A stretch of DNA of 11,957 nt from NCBI GenBank assembly GCA_036518955.1, contig DATDMG010000442.1, positions 1 through 11,957 on the forward strand, written 5' to 3'. Both the position numbers and the translations under genes were made by a program. The DNA is from DATDMG01 sp036518955. Its GTDB lineage: Bacteria; Actinomycetota; Actinomycetes; Actinomycetales; Kineosporiaceae. Shown one piece after another: positions 1 through 7,296 of the stretch; positions within the stretch are counted from its first letter, which is position 1; every line of letters starts with the position of its first letter. The notes under the pieces were generated by a model. The model saw nothing but the letters and a program-made list of their open reading frames with translations. It made no database searches and was not told the DNA's origin.

Positions 1-55
1 ACACCGCCCCACACAGACCGAACACACGGCGCCGGGACATCACATTCAGATCCAT
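1..55 (-). CDS. 5' end of an exported protein gene, cut by the window edge
   Basis: An open frame starts with ATG at 55-53 and runs off the left edge after 18 codons (MDLNVMSRRRVFGLCGAV). A clean Shine-Dalgarno GAGGAG (plus-strand ctcctc at 62-67) sits 6 nt upstream, which supports this start over the internal ATG five codons later. The run of three arginines followed by V-F-G-L and a hydrophobic stretch looks like a twin-arginine (Tat) or Sec signal peptide, so the product is probably exported. The function cannot be told from 18 residues. Confidence 0.55.
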   Translation of the reverse strand, partial: MDLNVMSRRRVFGLCGAV

Positions 56-201
56 CACAGACTCCTCGCGGTGGGCCATCGAACGCGATACAACAATATC
101 GATCTGGTCGGTCGAGATTATCAGGAACAGACCTGCGTCACCACCCCCGAGCAACCCACGCGCCGAGAGCCCCGACTCGCTCGGTCGCGCCGGGGCGCGA
201 A

Positions 202-385
202 GGGAGCGGCGATGCTCCGTGCCCGGGGGATTGGTATCGGCCGGGCACGGAGCCCACCCTGATCATCCCCCCGGACGGGACCGTCACCTACGCCAGGCCC
301 GCACTGGAAACGGTGCTCGGCACCAACCCCGAGACCGCGGTCGGCCTACCGGCGCTCGCCCTCGCCGCGCTGACCGGTAGCGCGC
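202..385 (+). pseudogene. Unrecognised coding remnant, plus strand
   Basis: The frame starting at 202 reads codons with almost exclusively G or C in the third position between about 241 and 385, giving the segments LIIPPDGTVTYARPALETV and NPETAVGLPALALAALTG. This looks like a real former coding sequence. It has no convincing start with a ribosome binding site, and coding character ends near 385, exactly where an opposite-strand fragment begins. I do not recognise the family. It may be another piece of the conjugative element suggested by the neighbouring PrgI-like fragment. Confidence 0.3.
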
Positions 386-392
386 CCGGCGC

Positions 393-570
393 CCGCGCGA
401 AGCCGGCGACGAGCTGTTCCTGTTCAGCGATCGAGGCCAACGCGAAGTTCACGGTGACGACCTCGACGAGCACGGCCTGCCCGTCCCGGCCCAGATCGAT
501 CACCCCGTCCGGTCGCTCGGCACGGGCGGGCAGCCGCAGCGGTGCCGGTAGCGGCCTCGTGCTGGTGAGG
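393..570 (-). pseudogene. PrgI-family conjugation protein fragment
   Basis: In the minus frame this stretch reads PAPLRLPARAERPDGVIDLG, then DGQAVLVEVVTVNFALAS and AEQEQLVAGFAR. From memory of the family, this matches the C-terminal part of actinobacterial PrgI-like proteins, which are encoded in integrative conjugative element transfer modules beside SCO6880-type ATPases. The N-terminal membrane part expected upstream (toward 644 and beyond) is absent, and similarity stops at GFAR (about 393), where family members continue with a conserved L-N-S-L-x-x-P-V-Q-I stretch. It is therefore broken at both ends. The call rests on recognition, not a search. Confidence 0.5.
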
Positions 571-676
571 TGGGGTCGAGCCAGGTTGGTGCCGGCGCCA
601 CTCGCCCTGGCCACCCAACCATCCTGGCCGTTCGAGTGCACCATCGGCGGCGATGACGGGGCGGCGGCCGCGCGGC

Positions 677-2095
677 TCAGAGCACGCCCTTGCGGGCCCG
701 CAGCATCTCGACGAAGGCCTCCACTCGGGTGCGGTGCTGCTCCAGCGACTCGGACTTGCCCAGTTCACTGCTGCTCAGGTACGCCGTCGGCAGACCGGTC
801 TCGGCCTTGACCGAGTCGGCGATCAACCGGGCCACCGCGGACTGGAAGTTGCAGCCCCACTGGTAGATGAACAACAGCCCGTCCGAGCGGGTGCGTCGGG
901 TCTGCTCCGCGGTCCAGACGGCCCGGGCCTGCGAGCCCTGCTCGTAAGGCCAGGAGAGGGTCTGCGTAGCCAACCCCAGGTAGGGGTCGCCGTCCTCGGC
1001 AGCGTCCGTGACAGTCTCGCTCCAGCCGTCGTCCTTGCCGACCACCACGCCCCCAGCGCCGTCGACGACGTTCGGGTCCGCGGTGACACAGGACCCGCAG
1101 ACGAACAGCCGGACCGGGTCGGCGGCGAGGCCGTGCCCCCGCACGCCGGACGCCGCGCGGGCCTTCACCTCGGTGATCGCGCTGTCCAGCACGCTGATCA
1201 CCGCGGTGGGGTCGAGCGAGGGCTCGTTGCCGAGCAGCGAGATGTTCTGCCGGTCGATGCTGTTGGTGGGCGGGATCGGCGCCGCCTGCCAGGCGTCCTG
1301 GAACTCACGCGCCAAGCGGCGCAGCCGGTTGTGCCGCGCGATCTCCGCCCGGAGGTCGTCGTCGGTCGTCCGCCGACCTGTGCGGGCGTCGATCGTGGTG
1401 ACCAGGCGGCGCAGGTTGTCGGCCACGTACTGGTAGGCCCACGGCTTGTCGACGGCGTCACCGATCGGGTAATCGACCAGCAGCAGCTCGGCGCCGTGGG
1501 TGCCGCTGCGGTGCGACTCGGTCAGGTAGGCCATGTCGGAGCAGCGCAGCGCCAGGTTCGGCGCGACGAAGTCCACTCGTAGCACGCCCTCGTGCAGGAT
1601 GCCGTGGGCTCCCACTTGGTGGCAGGCGTCGACGCTGATCCGGCGGCGCCCCGCCTCCAGGTGGTCGTTGCCGATCACGTCGGAGCCACGCAGGCCCAGT
1701 CCCTCGTTGGCGTTCCGGGCCCAGACGTAGATGTAGGCCGGCCGAAGCGGGACGGCGCCGGCGGCGAAGTAGGGCTCGAAGTGCTGGCCGCCCTGGATCA
1801 TGACGATCGGTCTGCCCGCCGCCCTCGCGGCCTCGATCCGGTCGTACAGCGACAAGGTCAGGTACGCAGCCTTCAGGCCGGAGACGAACTCGACGTCCTC
1901 GGAGATTCTGGCGATGTTGTTCCCGCTGAGGTCGAACGCGTACGGGAACCGCAGCGGCGCCTCCTCGGTCAGGAATCGCCAGATCTCGTCCGTGGAGACC
2001 ACCCGGTCGGAGAACACGATGGGTCCCGACGCGTCCAGTCGTGGCTTGACGTGCTCGGGCAATCGGAAGACCCGGTCAGGCGTTGTGAGCGGCAT
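677..2095 (-). CDS. 2-hydroxyacyl-CoA dehydratase/benzoyl-CoA reductase superfamily protein, large subunit
   Basis: A 472-residue protein of the HgdA/HgdB-BcrB/BcrC superfamily, whose members bind iron-sulfur clusters and receive low-potential electrons from an ATP-driven activator. Family marks are the GRPIVMIQGGQHFEP segment (residues 95-108, in place of the usual G-[YW]-F-C-x3-P-E-E), candidate cluster cysteines C158, C185 and C415 (in YQWGCNF), and the closing H-R-T-R-V-E-A-F-V-E-M-L motif (454-465) near the C terminus. C333 and C336 form an extra C-G-S-C pair. It is longer than most family subunits (roughly 370-430 residues). The start has an ideal AAGGAG (2103-2108) 7 nt upstream and overlaps the preceding gene by 20 nt, so the two subunits are probably translationally coupled and form a heterodimer. 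It is the last gene of the operon. The substrate is not evident; the operon context suggests an organosulfur compound rather than a CoA ester. Confidence 0.85.
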   Translation of the reverse strand: MPLTTPDRVFRLPEHVKPRLDASGPIVFSDRVVSTDEIWRFLTEEAPLRFPYAFDLSGNNIARISEDVEFVSGLKAAYLTLSLYDRIEAARAAGRPIVMIQGGQHFEPYFAAGAVPLRPAYIYVWARNANEGLGLRGSDVIGNDHLEAGRRRISVDACHQVGAHGILHEGVLRVDFVAPNLALRCSDMAYLTESHRSGTHGAELLLVDYPIGDAVDKPWAYQYVADNLRRLVTTIDARTGRRTTDDDLRAEIARHNRLRRLAREFQDAWQAAPIPPTNSIDRQNISLLGNEPSLDPTAVISVLDSAITEVKARAASGVRGHGLAADPVRLFVCGSCVTADPNVVDGAGGVVVGKDDGWSETVTDAAEDGDPYLGLATQTLSWPYEQGSQARAVWTAEQTRRTRSDGLLFIYQWGCNFQSAVARLIADSVKAETGLPTAYLSSSELGKSESLEQHRTRVEAFVEMLRARKGVL

Positions 2096-3338
2096 CCGTC
2101 CACTCCTTCGGCGGGTAGGCTGTCTCGATCATTTCCAGGAAGGCGTCGATCCGGGTCCGGATGCCCTCGGTGTCGCTGGAGGCGTACTCGGTGTGGATCT
2201 CCAGGAACGGGATCTGGTTGCCGAGCACCTGCTTGGTCTCGTTGGCCTTGAACGTGATCGGGTCGCAGTAGCGCAGCGAGTGGTAGATCACGCCCTCCGC
2301 CCCGGCCTCCCGGTAGGACGCCTCGATGTTGGCCAACCGCCGGTCGCCCGTGAGAGTCAGGTGCGGCAACGCCGCACAGGGCACGCGGTCGAGGTAGGCG
2401 TCGGCGAGCGCGTCCAGCGTCGGCTCCTTGACGACGAGCTGGCGCGCCGGTCGCAACCCGGTGCACAGGTCGTCTCCGACGATCCGTGCCCCCAGCTCCT
2501 CGACAAGGTCAAGGATCTTGGTGTCGCCGGGGGAGATCACGCTTCCGGCCAGGAACAGTCGGATCCGGTCGTCGAGCTCGGCGACCGGCTCGGCCGCCAG
2601 GGCCGTCGCCTCCGCCAGCAGGTCCTCCAGCAAGTCGGCGTACTCTCCCCGGTCCAGCACGAATCCTGCGTGCACGGTTTCGAAGACCGTGCGCCAGGAG
2701 AGCACCTCGGGATGGGCGGCCTGCAGGTCATACAGCCGCCGGATGGCGGTCCGGGTCCGGGCCAGCAGGTCCACGGTGGTGGTGAGCCGTTCCGGCGTGA
2801 CCGGTTGCCCACCGATCGCGCCGAGACGGTCGGCGAGGGCTGCCACCTCGGCGCGGAAGTAGGCGCGTCCTTCGTCCGAGGTGAAGTTGCGCGGTACGCC
2901 GAGGATCTCGACCCGGCGGCCGAAGAAGCTCTCGATGACCTCGCCGAGCCGGTAGATCTGCGGGCAGGTGGCGGCGACCAGCACGGTGTCGACGTGCTCC
3001 GCCCAGGCCGACCGCAGCGCGCCGACCCCTGACCGGGCGCCCTCCTCGGAGTCGTCCACACCCTCCGCCTCGCCGGCCGCCCGGGCGAAGACCCCCACGT
3101 TCTGTCGCACGAACGGGCAGTTCTGGTGCGAGATGTACCGCCCACCCAGTTCCACCAGGCGCTCGTCGCCGCCGGAGCCCAACCGCACCGGCACGAGACC
3201 GGCGGCCAGCACGAGCTCCTCCGGGACGTTGCAGCAGAAGTAGCCCACCACCGGCGTGCCCGCGGCACGCGCCGCGGCCAGCTCGGCGGGCCGTCGCCGC
3301 AGGGCCTCGCAGAGCCGGTCGATCGTGGCCGGGCTCAT
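2076..3338 (-). CDS. 2-hydroxyacyl-CoA dehydratase/benzoyl-CoA reductase superfamily protein, second subunit
   Basis: A 420-residue protein that is the partner subunit of the enzyme encoded just downstream. It carries the classic family start GYFCCNVPEELVLAAGLVPV (residues 32-51), then C74 in NCPFVRQN, C125 in ATCPQIYRLGE, C358 in RYCDPITFK and the terminal R-T-R-I-D-A-F-L-E-M-I motif (394-404). C74, C125 and C358 are the likely ligands of a [4Fe-4S] cluster; C35 and C36 are extra cysteines that this subunit has and the large subunit lacks. The ATG at 3338 overlaps the activator stop in an ATGA junction (3338-3335), which fixes the start; a longer frame reaching 3989 is an out-of-frame shadow of the activator. 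The pairing with an activator gene directly upstream is the usual arrangement for HgdCAB, FldI-BC and BcrABCD systems. The enzyme class is well supported; the reaction is not determined. Confidence 0.87.
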   Translation of the reverse strand: MSPATIDRLCEALRRRPAELAAARAAGTPVVGYFCCNVPEELVLAAGLVPVRLGSGGDERLVELGGRYISHQNCPFVRQNVGVFARAAGEAEGVDDSEEGARSGVGALRSAWAEHVDTVLVAATCPQIYRLGEVIESFFGRRVEILGVPRNFTSDEGRAYFRAEVAALADRLGAIGGQPVTPERLTTTVDLLARTRTAIRRLYDLQAAHPEVLSWRTVFETVHAGFVLDRGEYADLLEDLLAEATALAAEPVAELDDRIRLFLAGSVISPGDTKILDLVEELGARIVGDDLCTGLRPARQLVVKEPTLDALADAYLDRVPCAALPHLTLTGDRRLANIEASYREAGAEGVIYHSLRYCDPITFKANETKQVLGNQIPFLEIHTEYASSDTEGIRTRIDAFLEMIETAYPPKEWTDAAHNA

Positions 3339-4231
3339 GCGACCGGCTCCTTCGCCAGCTGCACCACGCTGGCCTGCAGCGGACGACGGCGCCGCGCGGA
3401 CCGCTGCGGGGTGCCCCGCTCGGCGCGGGTCCCCCGGGAGGCCAGGACCGCCGCGCCCAGCGCCCCGAGCAGCTGCGGGTCCCGGTCGGGGATCGTCACG
3501 AAGTCCGCGTGCAGCACCTGCTGCAGCGCGGCGACCAGCCCGGTGTTCTTGGCTCCCCCTCCGGAGAACAGGAAGTCCTGCTCCAGGCCCACCCGGTGCA
3601 GCAGCCCGGCGATCCGCCGGGCCACCGCGTGGTGCACCGCGGCGATGATGTTCTGCGGCGTCTCCCCGCGCGCCAGCAGCGAGATGACCTCCGACTCGGC
3701 GAAGACGATGCAGGTCGAGCTGATCGCGATCTGCTCGTCGGCCGTCAGCGAGAGCGGGCCGAGGTCCTCCAGCCGGACGCCGAGGATGCGGCTCATCAGC
3801 TCCATGAACCGGCCGGTTCCCGCGGCGCACTTGTCGTTGAGCGCGAAGTCGCGGATGTGCCCGTCCTCGTCCAGCCCGATGACCTTGCAGTCCTGGCCAC
3901 CGATGTCGATGATCGTGCGAGTCCGCGGGTTGATGAAGTGGGCACCGGTGGCGTGGCAGGTGATCTCGGTGACGGTGGCGTCGGACCATGGTGCCGACAC
4001 CCGGCCGTACCCGGTGGCCACCACCTGCGTGATGTCGCTGCGCTCCAACCCCGCGGCGGCGAGCGCCGAGGTCAGTACCTCGTAGCCGCTCTCCTCGGGC
4101 TTCGGCCCGGTCGGTGCCAGGGCGTGCCCGGTGATCCGTCCGTCGATCAGCACCACGGACTTGGCCGACTGCGACCCGACGTCGACGCCGGCGAAGGCCC
4201 GACCAGCCAGCGCGGGTGTGTGCAAACCCAT
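3335..4231 (-). CDS. HgdC/BcrA/BadF-type [4Fe-4S] activator ATPase
   Basis: A 298-residue ASKHA-fold ATPase that, in characterised relatives, forms a homodimer bridged by one [4Fe-4S] cluster and uses ATP hydrolysis to inject an electron into its partner enzyme. Motifs in order: first phosphate loop GVDVGSQSAK (15-24), second loop DIGGQDCK (109-116), cluster cysteine C135 in NDKCAAGTG, cluster cysteine C174 in STCIVFAESEV, and adenosine motif SGGGAKN (223-229). The two cysteines are those that bridge the dimer cluster in HgdC. The ATG at 4231 is chosen because GAGGAG-like sequence (about 4239-4244) lies just upstream and the family core begins ten residues later; the open frame continues to 4393 without family similarity. 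The last 33 or so residues (from R266) form an Arg-rich tail beyond the usual end of the fold. It lies 146 nt after the binding-protein gene and overlaps the next gene by 4 nt. Confidence 0.92.
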   Translation of the reverse strand: MGLHTPALAGRAFAGVDVGSQSAKSVVLIDGRITGHALAPTGPKPEESGYEVLTSALAAAGLERSDITQVVATGYGRVSAPWSDATVTEITCHATGAHFINPRTRTIIDIGGQDCKVIGLDEDGHIRDFALNDKCAAGTGRFMELMSRILGVRLEDLGPLSLTADEQIAISSTCIVFAESEVISLLARGETPQNIIAAVHHAVARRIAGLLHRVGLEQDFLFSGGGAKNTGLVAALQQVLHADFVTIPDRDPQLLGALGAAVLASRGTRAERGTPQRSARRRRPLQASVVQLAKEPVA

Positions 4232-4301
4232 CCTGTGCTCCTCGTTTCTCCTCGTTGGTGCGCGGCGGCCGTCCGGACGCCGGCAGTGCTGGGTGGTCAT
4301 G

Positions 4302-4321
4302 GCCGTGCGGGACTGCACGGC
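4302..4321 (-). other. Perfect 7-bp hairpin between transporter and enzyme genes
   Basis: gccgtgc (4302-4308) and gcacggc (4315-4321) form a perfect stem with a 6-nt loop in the 146-nt gap between the binding-protein gene and the activator gene. There is no U tract, so it is unlikely to be a full terminator. It could mark an mRNA processing or stability point. Confidence 0.35.
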
Positions 4322-4354
4322 TGATCGCTCGTGCGCCTCTCGACGGGAAAGGAC

Positions 4355-4377
4355 GCGCTGGGCGGAACAGCCCGCGC
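4355..4377 (-). terminator. Possible attenuating hairpin right after the binding-protein gene
   Basis: An 8-bp stem with one bulged base (gcgc-t-gggc, 4355-4363, against gcccgcgc, 4370-4377; loop 4364-4369) directly abuts the stop codon of the binding-protein gene. On the minus strand it is followed by GTCCTTTCCC, a poor U tract. It may reduce readthrough into the enzyme genes or protect the upstream mRNA end. Confidence 0.3.
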
Positions 4378-5421
4378 TCAAGGGAGGAACCACTGGCTGA
4401 GGTCCACCTCCTTCTTCGCGAACTGGTTGGCGACCAGGAACTGCGCGGTGCCGTCGATGAGCTTGCGACCCTCGGGCGTGAAGGCAGCCTTCGGGTACTG
4501 CGGGAGGGCGGCCGTCACCTGGGCGACGTCGAGCGGGATGCCCTGGACCTGTGCCTGGAAGGCGTAGTAGTCCGCGGCGTGGGCGGCGGAGTCGTCAATG
4601 GCGGATTCCCTGCCCTTGCGCCACAGAGCGGGCAGCTGCGGGTGCGCCTTCAGCGCGGCCTCGGTGATCACTGTGACGCCGGTGCCGAGCAGGTCGGGGT
4701 GGTCGGCCGACGCCTTGTCGATGACGCGGTAGCCCTTCTTCTGCAACAGGATGCCGTTGGTCGCCGTCGCGGCCACCGCGGCGACGTCACCACGGTCCAG
4801 CGCAGCCTTCTGGTCCGGCGGAGGGACGATATTGACGAGCTTGACCTTGCCGGTCAGGCCCTTGAGCGTCAGGACGCCGCGCACGTACCGGTCGATGTAG
4901 GAGCCCTGGGCCACCACGACCGTCTTTCCCGCCAGCTTGTCGACCGTCGTGGGACCGTTGGCGGCCGTGACGATCCACGCGTCACTGCCGACGGAGGACT
5001 GGGCGATCACGCGGGTGTCCAGACCGGCCGCCTTGCCCACCAGGGCAGGGGTGTCGCCGTAGATGCCGATGTCCAGCAGCCCGGCCTGCAAGGCCTGGTT
5101 GAGGTTCGGCCCGTTCGGGAAGGCTGTCAGGGACAGCTGGTCCACTCCGCCGACGGTCAGCACCGCCTTCAGCGATCCCTTGGCGTAGGAATACCCCTCG
5201 GGACCGGTCCAGTTCTGGTTCGTCGAGATGAACCCCACCCGCAGCGAGTAGGCGGTCGACGCGGACCCGGTGGCTGCTACCGGCGCGGAGCCGACGGAGC
5301 CGCTGCCCCCGCAGCCGGCGACGAGCCCGACGAGCCCGACGACGGGCAGCACGGTGAGGGTTCGGATCAAGCTCCGCACGATGTGCGGACGGTGTGGTGA
5401 GCCATGGGCCGCCGGGTACAT
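4378..5421 (-). CDS. Lipoprotein substrate-binding protein of a sulfonate/nitrate/taurine-class ABC transporter
   Basis: A 347-residue extracytoplasmic binding protein that would capture the substrate and deliver it to the permease encoded two genes upstream. Residues 1-37 are a lipoprotein signal: arginines, a hydrophobic stretch from about 22 and the lipobox L-V-A-G-C with C37 as the lipidated residue, followed by a Gly/Ser/Ala linker. The mature part begins LRVGFISTNQNW and contains ALQAGLLDIGIYGDTPALVG (residues 111-130), the typical ligand-lobe pattern of the SsuA/TauA/NMT1-like family, and TVDKLAGKTVVV at the second lobe. A Shine-Dalgarno GAGGAG (about 5426-5431) lies close to the ATG. 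The SAM riboswitch at the head of the operon favours an organosulfur ligand over nitrate; the exact ligand cannot be read from sequence. Confidence 0.88.
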   Translation of the reverse strand: MYPAAHGSPHRPHIVRSLIRTLTVLPVVGLVGLVAGCGGSGSVGSAPVAATGSASTAYSLRVGFISTNQNWTGPEGYSYAKGSLKAVLTVGGVDQLSLTAFPNGPNLNQALQAGLLDIGIYGDTPALVGKAAGLDTRVIAQSSVGSDAWIVTAANGPTTVDKLAGKTVVVAQGSYIDRYVRGVLTLKGLTGKVKLVNIVPPPDQKAALDRGDVAAVAATATNGILLQKKGYRVIDKASADHPDLLGTGVTVITEAALKAHPQLPALWRKGRESAIDDSAAHAADYYAFQAQVQGIPLDVAQVTAALPQYPKAAFTPEGRKLIDGTAQFLVANQFAKKEVDLSQWFLP

Positions 5422-5468
5422 CAGTCTCCTCGGAGTGTCTCTGTCGGGTGGGTAGTGGTGGAAAGTCA

Positions 5469-5483
5469 GGCCCTGGAAGGGCC
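5469..5483 (-). other. Intercistronic hairpin
   Basis: ggccct (5469-5474) and agggcc (5478-5483) form a perfect 6-bp stem with a 3-nt loop in the 87-nt gap between the ATPase and binding-protein genes. On the minus strand it is followed by TGACTTTCC, which is too poor in U for a confident terminator. It may help set different mRNA levels for the binding protein. Confidence 0.3.
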
Positions 5484-5508
5484 GCTCGGGGGCGGAGGCC
5501 GGAGGCTG

Positions 5509-6303
5509 TCAGCTGCTCGCCCCCGGCTCGGGCACCAGCACCCCGAGCTCGCCCAGCAGCGTCTGCCGCAGTTCGATGAACAGCCGCGAGTCGCTGTCCC
5601 GCGGCCGGGGCAGGCCGACCAGGACATCGCACGCGATCCGGCCGTCGTCCAGCACCAGGGCTCGGTCCGCGAGGAGCAGCGCTTCGTCGACGTCGTGGGT
5701 GACCAGCAGCACCGAGGGCCGGTGCTCCTGCCACAGCGCGGCGACGAGCGCCTGCACCTTGCGCCGGGTCAGGGCGTCGACGGCGGCAAAAGGCTCGTCG
5801 AGCAGCAGAAGCTCCGGGGTGCGGACAAGGGCCCGGGCCAGCGCGGCACGCTGGGCCTCGCCCCCGGACAGCGTCAGGGGCCAGGCATCGGCCCGCTCCA
5901 GCATCCCGACCTCGGCGAGCGAGGCGAGCGCCGCCTGCTTCCGGTCGAGGCCCGGCAGCCCGAGCGCGACGTTGCGCCACACCCGTTTCCAGGGCAGGAG
6001 CCGATGTTCCTGGTAGACGACGGCACGCCGGTCCGGCACCTCGATGGTCCCCTCGGCCGCGCCGTCCAGACCCGCCACGATGCGCAGTAACGTGCTCTTG
6101 CCCGACCCGCTGGCCCCCAACAGGGCGACGAACTCCCCGCGCGCGACGTCCAGGTCGAGGTCCGCCAGCACCGTCCGGCGATCGAACGAGCGCCGCACCT
6201 GGCGCAGCCGCACCACGGGAACCGAGACGTCGCGGAGACCTCGACGGGATGCGTCGCCGGCCGAGCTCCGTCCGCGGTCAGTGCGTCCGGCCCGGGCCAT
6301 CAC
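5509..6303 (-). CDS. ABC transporter ATP-binding protein (SsuB/TauB class)
   Basis: A 264-residue ATPase that powers the importer from the cytoplasmic face. All nucleotide-binding motifs are present: Walker A GASGSGKST (63-71), Q-loop glutamine Q98 in VVYQEHRLLPW, signature LSGGEAQR (145-152), Walker B LLLLDEPF (165-172), D-loop AAVDALT and switch histidine H203. The Y-Q-E-x-R-L-L-P-W segment is characteristic of the nitrate/sulfonate/taurine ATPase subfamily. The gene starts either at GTG 6303, overlapping the permease stop as GTGA, or at the ATG 3 nt later; the first 25 or so residues precede the conserved fold. It is followed after 87 nt by the binding-protein gene. Confidence 0.92.
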   Translation of the reverse strand: MMARAGRTDRGRSSAGDASRRGLRDVSVPVVRLRQVRRSFDRRTVLADLDLDVARGEFVALLGASGSGKSTLLRIVAGLDGAAEGTIEVPDRRAVVYQEHRLLPWKRVWRNVALGLPGLDRKQAALASLAEVGMLERADAWPLTLSGGEAQRAALARALVRTPELLLLDEPFAAVDALTRRKVQALVAALWQEHRPSVLLVTHDVDEALLLADRALVLDDGRIACDVLVGLPRPRDSDSRLFIELRQTLLGELGVLVPEPGASS

Positions 6304-7241
6304 GCCACCCCGATGCCGCGGTGCCAGGCGAGCGCGACCCGCTCGAGCAGGCGCAGGCCGACGTCGGCGAGCAGTCCCAGGGTGGCGTAGATGACCAGGA
6401 CGACGAACATCTGGTCGGTCCGAAGGAACTGCTGGGCGTCCGTGAGCAGGTAGCCGAGCCCGGCATCGGTCTTGATCGCTTCAGCGATCACCAGGCTGAA
6501 CCACGCAACCGCCACCGCCTGGCGGATCCCGACCAGGATGTGCGGCAGCGCACCGGGTAGCACCACGTGCCCGATCACCCGGACCTGGCCGAGCCCGAAC
6601 GAGCGGGCCGCCTCGACGTACCGGACGTCGATGTTGCGGATCCCGTGGTAGGTGTTCAGGTAGAGGGGGCCGAAGGTCGCGAACGAGATCAGCGCGGTCA
6701 TCGCGGTGTCGCCGATGCCGAACCACACGATGAACAGCGGGACCAGTGCCGCCACCGGTACCATGCGGATCGCCTGGTACGGCGGGTCGAAGAGGTCCTC
6801 GCCGATGCGGAACAGCCCGGCGGCCGTCCCCATGGCCAGGCCCGCGCCCGCGCCGAGGGCGAAGCCACGCGCCACCCGGTGGAGCGAGACGCTCAGGTTG
6901 CCGGTGATCAGCCCGGTCTCCTGCAACCGGGTGAACGCCGCCCAGACCTCGCCGGGACTGGGGATGTTGCCGTGCCACCAGTGGTCGGCCGCGCTGTACT
7001 GCCACAGCGCGATGATGAGGATCAGGCCGGTGCATCTGCGCAGCAGTCGCGGTCCGCGTCGCGCCGCGGCGGTCCCCACCGCGTGCAGCGCCGTCGCCGC
7101 CGATGCCTTCCCGGATCGGCGGTGCGTGATCTCAGGGTGCGTCCGGGCACCGGGCACCCACGAAGTGTCCGCCGGCGGTGAGGGCCGGGGCGGGTCGGAC
7201 GCCGGAGTGACGGCGGCGCGGTGATCTATGTCGGTCATCAT
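6300..7241 (-). CDS. ABC transporter permease (SsuC/TauC class)
   Basis: A 313-residue inner-membrane permease that forms the translocation channel, probably as a homodimer. After a polar N-terminal region of about 65 residues there are hydrophobic segments near 71-85, 125-145, 160-176, 180-197, 243-256 and 277-296. The cytoplasmic coupling (EAA) motif is E210-A-A-R-S-F-G, continuing to V-L-P-G-A-L-P-H-I-L-V-G (227-238). The ATG at 7241 is preferred because GGAGG (7249-7253) lies 7 nt upstream and the protein then has near-normal family length. The same frame is open for 80 more codons to 7481 and would add an N-terminal extension encoding a P-I-S-T-T repeat, which is unlikely in a membrane protein but not excluded. 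It is the first gene of the SAM-riboswitch-controlled operon. Confidence 0.9.
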   Translation of the reverse strand: MMTDIDHRAAVTPASDPPRPSPPADTSWVPGARTHPEITHRRSGKASAATALHAVGTAAARRGPRLLRRCTGLILIIALWQYSAADHWWHGNIPSPGEVWAAFTRLQETGLITGNLSVSLHRVARGFALGAGAGLAMGTAAGLFRIGEDLFDPPYQAIRMVPVAALVPLFIVWFGIGDTAMTALISFATFGPLYLNTYHGIRNIDVRYVEAARSFGLGQVRVIGHVVLPGALPHILVGIRQAVAVAWFSLVIAEAIKTDAGLGYLLTDAQQFLRTDQMFVVLVIYATLGLLADVGLRLLERVALAWHRGIGVA

Positions 7242-7248
7242 GGGTGGG

Positions 7249-7253
7249 CCTCC
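7249..7253 (-). promoter_or_regulatory. Ribosome binding site deciding the permease start
   Basis: GGAGG on the minus strand (plus-strand cctcc), 7 nt before the ATG at 7241. It argues against the longer in-frame start at 7481. Confidence 0.65.
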
Positions 7254-7296
7254 ACGAGGTGGTCGACGAGCATGCCGTTGGCGCGGGGTGGCCTCG

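Larger units (their letters stand above)
56..676. other. Gene-free stretch with mobile-element debris
   Basis: No intact gene is supported between the left-edge gene start and the end of the operon at 677. Positions 56-200 form the upstream region of the left-edge gene and include AT-richer sequence around 85-125 (for example minus-strand GATAAT at about 117-122) that could hold its promoter; I cannot fix a -35 box. Positions 202-385 and 393-570 hold the two fragments listed separately. I see no convincing intrinsic terminator with a T tract for the operon ending at 677. Confidence 0.5.

Noticed and set aside
1800..3032. 410-codon plus-strand open frame over the enzyme subunit genes
   Set aside because: It lies opposite two genes with clear family motifs, ribosome binding sites and overlap junctions; its own product is Gly/Arg/Val-rich with no recognisable domain.
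3339..3989. Extension of the second subunit's open frame upstream to 3989
   Set aside because: The extension is out-of-frame reading of the activator gene; the family start motif lies directly after the ATG at 3338, which overlaps the activator stop.
2076..4231. Benzoyl-CoA reductase (BcrABCD) or a fermentative 2-hydroxyacyl-CoA dehydratase as the specific function
   Set aside because: Only one activator gene is present (BcrAD needs two different ones), no CoA-ligase or CoA-transferase gene is nearby, and SAM-riboswitch control with an importer points to sulfur supply instead.
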